DNA of 64,000 bases, taken from the NCBI GenBank assembly GCA_950022655.1, contig OX465579.1, forward strand, positions 79,309,193-79,373,192. The letters run 5' to 3'. This document shows, piece after piece, positions 34,371-43,956 of this stretch; within the stretch, counting starts at the first letter, position 1; each line of letters begins with the position of its first letter. The notes beneath the pieces are model-generated. The model was not told where the DNA came from, did no database searches, and was given only the letters and a program-made list of their open reading frames with translations. The DNA comes from Alentia gelatinosa. Its lineage: Eukaryota > Annelida > Polychaeta > Phyllodocida > Polynoidae. The translations under genes were made by a program, and so were the position numbers.

Positions 34371-35404
34371 AAGAGACGTCACGAGTTTGAGTCTGAGTTT
34401 ATTTAGAGGGGACCCCCACCTACCATGATAGGCCACGACATACTTCCCGATAGCTACGATTTGAAATGCCCAAATCGCGACCTATCGGGAGGTCCCCGAT
34501 GGTTTGAAATCGTGGACATGGTTTGAAATCGTAGAGCGTAGAAACGTCTTTGGAGGACCAAAAACATAAACCATGGTCACGATTGGCTCACGATTCGGTC
34601 GGTGATTCACTGTAGATCTCATGCATGATTTTAATATTGATATATACTATAATTTTGGAAATATTGAATGAATCCGAATAATTTTCTACTGCTACTTACA
34701 ATATATTATGACATTATTTTCAAACACTCTAACAATTAAATTGAACAATATAACTGTGGTAGAATAATAATTCCGATATGAAACTATTATTTTCAGACAT
34801 TTCGACTTCATCAAATAATATCATATTTACAGCGATTATAAATCTATATGCGCCCTACCTAATTCCAGAATTTCGTAATTTTTCACCAATTATTCCATGC
34901 ACAAGAGATATTTTCCTGTTTAATCACCTCCAATAGGCTACGACAGTCTACGAAATTTCCAACATGTTGGAAATAATCGGGACCTCTACGATTGGCGTTT
35001 TCTATGACAGCCTATCGTGGGGTATCGTAGAGTGAATCGCAGTAACCTGTCCCACCTACCACGATTTTGCCAGACCTCACGCTACAATCGGAATGGTGTC
35101 GGGAAGGCCGTCGTAAGGTCAATCGGGACCAGAATCGTGGTAGGTGGGGGCAGGCTTTTATGCAACGCATTTTGTTTGCTCCATAACCTCACGAGTCGAA
35201 GACGAGTGACATTACGGAGCCAACAAAATGAGTGGCATAGATAAGCTCAAACTCAAACGAGTGGCGTCTAGATTTTATCCTACCCCATTTCCATATTTTT
35301 TCAGTATCAGCAAGTAGTGGCATAAACAACACTTCATGTCACACCCGTGACATAAACAAATCCCATGTAAAGCCTATGGCGTTTTTTTATTAGGGGTAGG
35401 ATAA
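34371..35404 (-). mobile_element. Family A palindromic element copy 3, split by a nested insertion
   Basis: The first 35 bp of the hairpin (34,371-34,405) and the remainder (35,158-35,404) are separated by 752 bp of a different element. Removing the insert at a duplicated TTA restores the family A hairpin arm. TTATCCTACCCC is at 35,275-35,286 and GGGGTAGGATAA at 35,393-35,404. Family A must therefore have been in place before the nested element arrived. Confidence 0.8.
34406..35157. mobile_element. Inverted-repeat DNA element D, nested inside a family A copy
   Basis: Inverted ends CCCCCACCTACCAYGAT bound the insert, flanked by TTA on both sides (34,403-34,405 and 35,158-35,160). Many ATCGTGG/ACGAT subterminal motifs recall the E family. 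A second copy of the terminus (CCCACCTACCACGATTTTGCC) sits internally near 35,052, facing the right end, so the last 100 bp look like a shorter element of the same family inside or fused to the longer one. Non-autonomous; a PIF/Harbinger-like origin is inferred from the TTA target. Confidence 0.7.
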
Positions 35405-36293
35405 ACACAATAATCTAATGGTATTGTAAGTTTTCTTTTACGGATATGGACATGAAGCTTCAATTTGGATACTGCTAAGCTGAATAACTCCGTTCTGGGT
35501 TTACTATAGGGGATATTACAGGAGGCGTATAACATGACTAGAGATGAAATAACACAAACCACCTGGAGACCAGGCCATGGGCAGGCTGTAGTAATAGATG
35601 ACCCTCTTCAGGTGTATGTATATCTGATGTCTACTTCACTGAGTGCATATGTATCCATCATTATTTGGCCTGTTTCGGGAAGTTGGGTGTACCCTGTCTA
35701 GGGTAAAGTTTCGCAACAAGAACTTCCTACCATTTCCTACTATAATACCTTTCTATGATTATTAATAAAAACAGTATACGAAATCTCTCTCTGTGAATAT
35801 TTTAGGATAGAGACAATATATATTTTCTTTCCTAATTATTTTGCGTAATAGGCTACCTACGCACTGATTCTTAAAATCCTGACAGACCTAATAAATGCAT
35901 ATAAATAACAAATGCAAACTACACATATTTATCTGTTGACTTCTGACCCTACTACCACATCCCTATTGATTGAACTGCCAATGGTCACCCACTAAGCAGA
36001 GGCTTTGCAACTTTTTAACCCTGCTCGTATACTACACAGAGATCGGCTTGGAGATTGTGTCAAAACGTCGAAGGTACGCTTTGATCACGGCAGGTCTCGC
36101 CAACTCTCGCTGCTGGCACGTGACCTGGGCGGGAGCTGTCGGTTTCCCGCCAAGCCTCGGTCTGATTTGTTGGTCGGTTGTTGTTTCGTCTCCCAACATA
36201 GACTCCGGGGCTTTCCCTGTGCACACAAACTTTAGGCAAAGATGGTAAATGTGCTTGGAGATTAAGATTCCAACGATAGACGAGAGACGATAC
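35405..36293. other. No gene recognised; possible intron downstream of the minus-strand exon
   Basis: If the exon at 36,294-36,401 is real, this region would be the start of its first intron on the minus strand. I see no further exon of that gene in the interval. The open frames at 35,970-36,300 are shadows running through it. Confidence 0.4.
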
Positions 36294-36401
36294 CTCAGGT
36301 ATGTGGATGTAAATGTTGTCTGTCTGTACTTTGGGAGGCCACTTCCCCGTTTCGCCCACACTATTGAGGGTGGCATACCATAGCAGAAAAATCAGCCACA
36401 T
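36294..36401 (-). CDS. Candidate first coding exon with signal peptide
   Basis: On the minus strand an ATG at 36,401 opens 36 codons beginning MWLIFLLWYATLNSVGETGK: a short N-terminus, a hydrophobic core and small residues before a polar region, typical of a secretory signal peptide. The following WPPKVQTDNIYIHIPE resembles the run-in to an immunoglobulin-type domain, but that is only an impression. Codon 36 (GAG) abuts GTATCG, a fair phase-0 donor. Beyond it the frame stays open for another 77 codons (to 36,060), so an unspliced 113-residue ORF is the alternative. No partner exon is recognised. A TATA-like CATAAATAAGG-type segment lies about 25-35 bp upstream. Confidence 0.38.
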
Positions 36402-37088
36402 TAATTTCCCAAAGTGAGAGGACCTTATTTATGGAATTGGTTGTTGAATATACTTTGAACTTTAATTGGTATTTCTTGGCATACATGTACAGGTGTCCGA
36501 AGTTTGTGACTTAATTGAACTCTAGATGTTGTGACCATTGATGCTTAAAAAGAGATGTGTAGAAAGAGGCAAAGTAAAGGATTATTTCTGATTTTTGGAG
36601 CTGCACTGTAGTGTCGTACAGCGCTCGGGAATCAGGGTATGTGAACACAGCTAGGACTCAGGGGGCCGTTGAATAAGAATTCTACGATTAGAAAATCAGT
36701 CGTTCAAGTCTTGTTGGTGCCAAAACGTAGCATATAAACATGTGTCGTCGGTGAACGAACTTTTGACGATACGAGATACTGAAATGTCGTTGAGGTTGTG
36801 GCATAAAAAATAGTTCATTCTGAATATGTGGTCCATTTGTTCGTCCCGGAAGACACCTCTTAAAGTGTCGTAGCCCATGTCAAACTCGTTTTTCATGCAC
36901 TAAATCTCATTCAAATTAAGATATTTTATGAACAGAGAATTCGATATGTATGTTACACATGTGTACCAAATTTCATCATTTGGTAATGATCAAATCGCGT
37001 TCCACTTAAATTTAATCTGAACGATGGGTGCATACGAACTGGACTTCGGATATCTCAATGATTATTAAAATCTTCAAGTTTTATGCCT
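36402..37088. other. No recognisable gene
   Basis: AT-rich sequence between the candidate exon and the complex inverted-repeat element. No motif or long open frame is apparent. Confidence 0.5.
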
Positions 37089-38772
37089 ATAAGACATCAA
37101 CCCGACGACTGTGCCCGATTCTACCTTTGCCCAATGGATTCGTTGGGTCTGTGACAATCTGCGTCAATCAGGTTGATGTATGCACTTCACCGACCCAATT
37201 TTATTACTTTTCTCAACACGTCCGGCATTAATACCATGTCAGATATGACAGACTCTCACTGACCTTAAGATTTCGATGTACGCACTTCACAGATCATTCC
37301 CGATTCCCTCTGGGTCGCTTATAAATAGCAATGATTTGTTCCCCCCGCCTGTTTTATATACATGTGTTTTATACCGCAGGGGCGGTTATAGAACTGAAAC
37401 CTTTTTCCGATATCTTAGATGTAACATAAGTTATTAAACTTTGCATTATTGCCTATATAGACCTATCATCAGCCCCCAGTTACAGCCGGGCCAGGCTCCC
37501 GTTCGTTCTCTTTGATCTCAATCGGATTCTTTTAAGAGGTTATAAAGGGAGGGGGTGTTGTCAGGAAGAGTCTGCATGTCGATGTCTTAAGCCCATAAGA
37601 CAGCGACATTTTCCACAGATTCTCACCGATCCGATCATCGATTATAATCGGAAACATGAATGTCGCTGTCTTATACCCTCAACGCCGATTGCCGATCACA
37701 CCTTTTCACTTTATGACCTCGTACAGTGAACCGAGTGAGATCAAAGAGAGCCGCCGGGAGCCGAGCCGGGCTGAGCCATGGGCCGCTGGTGTGGATTCAT
37801 AGAAAATAATTCAAAGTTTAATAACTTTTGATCCGAATAAGATATTGGAAATCGGTTTTCAGATTCATCATTGCCTCTATCTCCCCTACAAATCGATATA
37901 AGGCACTTGTAGATCAGACTAGGGGATAGGTAGCATTGCTGTTGAAACGGCCTTCTCAGAATCGGGAACAGTCTGTGAAGTGAGTACAGCGACACGATTA
38001 TGGTCGGGCAGAGTCGGTCATTACCCCCACACTAGTAATCCCCGACCCGATAAAATCGGGTCTGTGAAGTGCGTACAGCGACCCGATTCTGACCAACTCG
38101 ACGGATCCGTCGGGGAAAGGTGTGATCGGGCAAAATGGTCGGGTCGCTGTCTTATAGGCTTAATAGGTATAAAGCCTATAAGACACCGACATATGTTCCC
38201 GATTCATCCCGACCATTGGCTCAGTGAGAGTCGGGAATGAATTTTCAATGTTTTATACCTGTAAGACACCAACATAATGACTGTCCCCGATCATACTTCC
38301 CTCTTTTATAACCTCGTAAATTACCCAGGATAAGATCAAAGGAAGTGGCCGGGTGCTGGGCCCGGCTGGGCCCCGGGCCGAGTGATAGGTATATATATAC
38401 GCAATAACGCAAAGTTTAGTAACTTCTGGTCTATTTGAAATATAAGAAAACGGCTTTCAGATCTATAATCGGGTCTGTCTCACCTACAAACCGATATTAG
38501 GCACTTCTATATCGGACTGGGGTAGGGATTGCGTCGCAATTTAAACGGCCTCCTTAGAATCGGGAACAGTCTGTGAAGTGCGTACACCGAAATCTTAAGG
38601 TTGGTGAGAGTCGGTCATATCTAACATGGTGGGAATGCCCGACGCGTCGGGAAAAGCAATAAAATCGGGTCGGTGAAGTGCGTACATCCACCCGATTGAC
38701 GCAGATTCTCACCGACCCAACGCATCCGTCGGGCAAAGGTAGAATCGGGTACAGCCGTCGGATCGCTGTCTT
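37089..38772. mobile_element. Complex inverted-repeat element H with about 220-bp arms
   Basis: Positions 37,089-37,306 and 38,556-38,772 are diverged reverse complements of each other, running from AAGACA.C inward through CCCGATTCTACCTTTGCCC and GTACGCACTTCAC. Inside, a further copy of the right arm (about 37,955-38,150) and its adjoining 300 bp repeats in direct orientation at about 38,290-38,590, giving two tandem units roughly 600 bp apart. A GC-rich CCCGGCTGGGCC-type island occurs in each. No transposase is present. The outer ends lie in GCCTATAAGACA / TGTCTTATAGGC-type sequence that recurs several times internally. Probably several insertions or duplications of one non-autonomous family. 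Confidence 0.65.
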
Positions 38773-38978
38773 CCTCTCTCACCATGACAGAAAGAGAGAT
38801 CCTGTTATCAGTAGATTCTTGGCAAAACTGAGAGTAATACATGAATTCAAAAAAACTAGGCCATTAGTTCCTCTCATAAAACCGCAGTTATGTTTCTAGC
38901 GAGTAATTCTCAGGGGAACCACATTGATTGCATAGGGGCTTTTCAAAGACTAGCCATTATTTTTTACCAAGTCATCGC

Positions 38979-39049
38979 TCCCATATGGTCTAGTGGTTAG
39001 GATTCCTGCCTTTCACGCAGGCGGCCGGGTTCGATTCCCGGTGTGGGAA
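38979..39049 (+). tRNA. tRNA-Glu (anticodon TTC)
   Basis: A full cloverleaf can be drawn: acceptor TCCCATA/TGTGGGA with discriminator A, D arm GGTCTAGTGGTTAGGATTCC, anticodon stem CCTGC/GCAGG with loop CTTTCAC (anticodon TTC, 39,012-39,014), and T arm CCGGG-TTCGATT-CCCGG. The A box (TGGTCTAGTGG) and B box (GGTTCGATTCC) of the internal Pol III promoter are intact. The variable region is three bases (CGG) rather than the usual four, making the gene 71 nt. No intron, and no CCA is encoded. All stems pair, so it is probably functional. Confidence 0.93.
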
Positions 39050-39050
39050 G

Positions 39051-39054
39051 TTTT
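39051..39054 (+). terminator. Pol III oligo-T terminator of the tRNA-Glu gene
   Basis: TTTT begins two bases after the discriminator base. It is the minimal RNA polymerase III stop signal at the expected place and supports a transcribed gene rather than a tRNA-derived fragment. Confidence 0.8.
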
Positions 39055-41959
39055 GCATCAGCAATGTAATTCAGACGGCAGACACGTGGGCCTCCGGCAA
39101 CAACAGTCCGTCGGCCAGTGGAATTTCTAAAAGATCTATATCAAAATACTAACGACGTGAACCTGTTACACTGGCCTATGTGATGCTAACCAGTGCAGGT
39201 CCAGACACATTAATAACCCGCCGATAGTAAACACCACTTCTATCCTCCACTCTGGAATGTAAAACTGTGCAGAGCAAAAAAAAAATCACCTGGACCAGGG
39301 TGCTGTACGAGTAAACTTACCTGAGGGAGGGTGTAATGGTTCCGATGCCAACTCAATGGAAAAAAACCTCGGGCTAAGTATGATATTCGCCCTGAACAAC
39401 CCATATAAAGCTTATACATATATACGCAGATCCTGCCAAATACCAAAGTATTTCAAGACTAGGAACAAATGGTTTGTTCATCATTGTGATCGACTACGGA
39501 GGCTTAATGATACTAGAGCGAACGATCCGGTGGTTTCTTTTTTATGACATTTCAAAAAAAAGATTTCCACCATGAGATACCATGTTTCCTTATCTCCATG
39601 TCTGGTGAATAAATTCTATGAACCGCCTTCGACGCTTTATTGTTGGTTATTGATGAATGAGGGTAGAATAATGAAAAGATTAACAAGTTTATCATAATTA
39701 GCACTCTTGACAAGCTGTAAAAACGGATGGCTGTCGAAGCCACATCATGCTCGTGGTTTCACATTGACAAATCGCGCCTCGCTTGGGCTTTGATAATAGA
39801 CAGTAATCAATGGCTTTGTGGACAGTAATATTATTTGTGTAGTAATACAGGACCATCAGCGAATGTATTATGATGTCTACCTTGGGTGGTTTACAGAGTG
39901 TTGTATTTATCATTCATCTTCTCGAACAGATTCACCCCAGGAATTGCCATGTTAAAGGATATTTCAATAGGGACTACCTACTGCTCTATTATAGCACAAA
40001 GGGACCCGTATACCATGGATTTGAATCCGTTTCCACAGTTATAGCATCTGATAGGTTTTATATAATGGGTCGTGGATAACTGAGTTCTGTGTCGCTATTA
40101 GAAGAGATCGCGTGAGAGAAAGGTTCATAGTGTGTCAGCGGTATATATACACAAGGGGCATCTAGGAGGGGATGTCTGCAAGTGAACCTGTTGGGCTGCT
40201 TGGTGCAGAGATCACAAGGGAGTAGATAACTGGTTGTATCCCATGGCCTTCCATGTGGTTCCCACGTGGTGTATATCTATGTAGGTGCTGATCAGTTTCA
40301 AACGTTCACCGGGGGACTATACTGTATTTCCTCAATCAATAAGGAAACGATTTGAGCCCGTTGCAGATGAAACCTACGAGCATAGATCTGCGTAGAGATC
40401 CAGGCATCTCCGACCCATCCATTGTATACTTGGAGTCCCCATCTATGTGCAGGAATTGACAAATAAGACATCAAGTGGGGCTATGCTTACCGGTACTCTT
40501 GGATACCATTTTGACGACCATGCTAGTAGTCATTATATCTATTACTTATCACACAACCTCGTTGCTGCACTTAGCATAGTTTGGCAGGTGCTATTTGGCC
40601 CTGCCAATAGTCTCATGTATATATCTCACCTGTCAATCAGATTTGAGTTTTTGTTCTCTATCCGGTATTTGTTACATAATCATCGGAATCCTTCATTCAA
40701 TTGTGATGAGCGGAAGGTATACTGCATTCAAACTTGAATTTTCTCATCAGCTAAATATGGTAATCATGGGCAAAACGTATCCTTGTACTTAAAAGGTATG
40801 ATATGGCTGAAAATATTTACCCTAACCTATGTGCTCACACGACAACCTTGGAAACTGATATTACAATCAACCTGACAACTAACTAGATCGACAAATTGAA
40901 AACCATTTTCCCACCGACAGCTAGGCTAACTTTTCCTGAAAGCGCACTTAGGCCTCAAGCCACATACACATGGCGGGATAGTCTTCACCATGAAGGGGTG
41001 TGTCAACACGTCTGGACCGCTCCAGGCTGGCCTATTGTAGCCGTTAGGACGGCCTTTTAGTGGCAAGCATGTCGACCTTGACACTGCCACTGTGAGCACG
41101 ACATTGACTTGTCACAAGGGATTCCGCGCCTAATTCAGCTCCACCGAGCAGCCCATTAGGCCGACATGCTCAGCCTAAAGTTGTTTATACAATGCCTAAC
41201 AGCCATGGCCGTTTGGTTCCGATTCGCTCGGCACCGGTCAAAAGTCTTGGTTACACTCTACAAGCATGTTTGGGATCAATGCCAAGGGAGCAGCTTGCAA
41301 TCCGCAAGCAAATCTGAGCTGACTTTATAACTGAGTTATTTGCTGTCTCCAAGTTGTAGTGACCAGGGTTAGCAGCATGCCAAAGCAAATGCCCATTGAC
41401 CCAAAGAACCTAGAATCTGCTTTGGGAGTGACCAGTTGAGTGAAATGCTGAGTAACGCAATAGGGCAGCCGCGAAATACGATTTAACTTACCCTCATATA
41501 TCAATATTCATTCTGTTTCACGAATCATTATTCCTGGCCTTGGATATTTATTGAAAGGTACAGGTATTTCAGGGCATAATAGGGGTAGCTGCTAATCCAG
41601 ATAGCAGTAATGTGATTATGATAGGATTAGCGGTATGGCGAGTGTTACAAAGATACCCCTAAATGATTAATAACACCTTAACTAAACAGTTATTATTAAA
41701 TGATACTGAGACTGGAGTTAAGGACAATAAGGGTTTACTACAACTAGTAAGGCGCGCTCAGCACACTATGGGCACATACACATATGATTACATGAACACT
41801 GTAATTAAGCATGTGATATATATCTAGGTAAGACCATGGTAGATTAGATCAAAAGGTATATCATATAATTAAGTCCACATGTACATATATATCCTGTTTC
41901 AGTGCTACCAACACCAGTCTATGGTGCACCCCAAACCCAATGGTAGGAGGTAATAACAG
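39055..41959. other. No confident gene
   Basis: Open frames are short. A segment at about 39,645-39,685 (TTGATGAATGAG, then GAATAATGAAAAG and AACAAGTTT) recurs in diverged form near 59,900-59,950 and marks a dispersed repeat. The less AT-rich block at about 40,900-41,460 adjoins the decayed retroelement and may belong to its non-coding end, but I cannot show that. Confidence 0.45.
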
Positions 41960-42253
41960 TTATAAGTGGTAGATGGGACACTGAGGGAGAGCCTGGGCTA
42001 TCTGTGATGATAAGGATAACTCTGGGCTGATGGTGTAAAGAGTCAAAGCATTGGAGGTCCAGGTTTCCAAGTCTCTAATCCTTGCCTCCAGGACACCTGT
42101 TTGCCATAAAAATCTCGCCCTTCCTCTCCTAAAGCTGTGGGAGCCTTGGAGGGTTATGTCCACTCCTCTTGCACGCAGTGCTGCCATTACACCAGTGGTG
42201 AAGGTTCCTGTCGTCAGTGGCATAGGGCTCGGAAGATCTGACATCGGAAGCAT
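41960..42253 (-). pseudogene. Tyrosine recombinase C-terminal fragment
   Basis: The 97-codon frame contains GSHSFRRGRARFLWQTGV, RDLETWTSNA and LTLYTI. The His-x-x-Arg pair, the Trp and the Tyr nucleophile of the family are recognisable. Upstream the reading continues in the same frame (SVPPGGPALMLPM) but meets stops, and the domain containing the first catalytic Arg lies in disrupted frames toward 42,560. Non-functional fragment. Confidence 0.75.
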
Positions 42254-42924
42254 CAGAGCGGGGCCGCCTGGTGGGACACTGCTAGTTAACAGGAAGCAGT
42301 TAAAATAGGCCTGGGTGGTGCCCTTTGATGCGAGGGAGTGTGAGCATGCGATCCCTTCTCCTGAACTGGTCCCTTATGGACCACCTTATGGCCAGGACCT
42401 TCCCTATTATCCTGACTTATTTCCTCCTCAGATTTCTCCCGGGGTTGAAGGTCTCTACCATGGCAGGGACCATATTTGACCTCCTTAGGAGTCCAAAGAA
42501 CATGAAGAGTGCCTCTGGCCAAATGGCAGCACCTCTCGGGGTTCATACATCTAATCCATACAAGAGAGATAAGAGGGGAGGGGGTGTCTATGGGTTCCTT
42601 GTGACAGACTGAGTCCCTCAGTATCCTCCTTGTTCCTCTAATAATAAGGTGAATGTTGTAACGGTCCTTGATAGGACCCCTTGCCTTGTGCAGGTGTGAT
42701 GAAGCGATGCATATCTCAATTTGATGGACAGGTATGCTACATATCTAATTGAGGTTTCAATAGAGGCAGGAACCGGGCACAGATTATGAGGATTGCAGAA
42801 GCGGAGATAAGATTTACTGTGGATTGAGTGGTTGAGCCTTATTGGTAATTTTTGCAAAGGAGTTAGTCTGGAGCTCTTGCGACCTCACATCAATGTTTGT
42901 TATATCCATAGCTTGCTGAGCTCC

Positions 42925-43080
42925 TGATCGCCCTTCTCAGTGAGTCTGGAAATTGAAAATGGCAGAGATCCAGAAAACCTCTCTCAGACTGCTCATTACA
43001 AGGTAGTTCTTCGCTGCTACCTTGTTAATTAGCGCTACTGCCACTTGGTTATCCGAGTACACAGTCACTACTTTTTCCTC
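42925..43080 (-). pseudogene. RNase H fragment of the decayed YR retroelement
   Basis: A minus-strand reading gives EEKVVTVYSDNQVAVALINK followed by SSLREVFWISAIFNF and then a stop. The SDN motif (43,048-43,056) and the LLRE-FW-A-FNF pattern match the C-terminal half of retroelement RNase H. The expected downstream Asp motif is not readable. Confidence 0.6.
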
Positions 43081-43372
43081 CATTGGGTTCCTCCATTGGG
43101 TTCAGAAGAATCTGGCCGCTGGTTCTGGACAAAGTTAGGGTCTCAAGATTATTAAAGGGGAAGCTGCGTATCTCCAGACAATCATCACATCAACAACGGC
43201 CAGGAAATCAGACCACCAGGCTGGTGTACATTGATTCGGTAATCCTTGTCTTGTGTGATGGGCCTCAAGTACCATCATCCTGTCCATGAGTCGCCTTGGG
43301 CATGTCACACGCTCCTCCAGCTGCTTAACCTTCTCTTTGGGGAGTCAGAACGTATGGGCATTCGTGTCTACT

Positions 43373-43956
43373 CTAGAAACGTGAGACATGTAGTGGCATC
43401 ACTACTTTGCAATAATTGATGCTGAACTCTAGGTCCCTGATGACCTTCATTGACATATTCAGTGCATCTCCACAGCCTTCCTTGGATTCCGCTCTGATGA
43501 GGAAATCATCCAAATACGTGCAAATATCTGGGTAACCTCTGTCTTTCATAATCCTCCTGACACACTGGGTAAGGCAGTTAAAAATGGATGCATCTAACCT
43601 CGCACCAAACATGAGGAATGTGTCATGCATGGAGGACGCTTTCCCTGGCTTGAGCCCCCACTGCAAGCCAGCCAGGTGGACATGTATATGCATACCTTTA
43701 AATTGAGCTTTGCAATGTAGTCACCCTTCATTATAAGGCTTGCTGCCTCCTCAAGGTTCTGGTACTCGAAGGATTCATTGGTTGCAAACAAGTTCAGAGA
43801 TTTGCCTTCCAGCCTGCTGCTGTCATGAATCAGTCTAATCCCACCCTTAGGGACAGCTGCCAGGGCTGAATTGACACGAGGTTTATTAGTAGTATGACCA
43901 CATACATGACATTCTTGACCTATTCCTGTATCTGCCGTTGCAGAGCCTCTCTGCAC
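43373..43956 (-). pseudogene. Reverse transcriptase fragment of the decayed YR retroelement
   Basis: Two overlapping minus frames join through a frameshift near 43,690. The first has VPKGGIRLIHDSSRLEGKSL, NLFATNESF and IAKLNLK (the motif A aspartate is replaced by Asn). The second has LMFGARLDASIFNCLTQCV and the active-site YLDDFLI (YLDD at 43,505-43,516), then FSINYCKV. The signature is that of DIRS/Ngaro RT. Loss of the motif A Asp and the frameshift make it inactive. Confidence 0.78.

Larger units (their letters stand above)
41960..43956 (-). mobile_element. Decayed tyrosine-recombinase retrotransposon (DIRS/Ngaro-type)
   Basis: Reading on the minus strand, an RT segment (43,956-43,373), an RNase H segment (about 43,080-42,925) and a tyrosine recombinase C-terminus (42,253-41,960 and upstream) lie in the order of a YR retroelement, with frameshifts and stops between and within them. 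The protein sequence differs strongly from the intact element at 2981, so this is another lineage. I could not find its terminal repeats. Its Gag end may extend above 44 kb, but nothing there is recognisable. Confidence 0.75.

Noticed and set aside
19557..35404. Classical TIR MITEs bounded by TTATCCTACCCC
   Set aside because: In A, B and C copies the hairpin lies outside the inverted motif on one side only and is shared among copies, so the motif is subterminal at that end rather than a true terminal repeat.
37089..38772. CRISPR-like or satellite array
   Set aside because: The repeats are long, diverged and in both orientations, with no regular spacers; this is eukaryotic repeat DNA.
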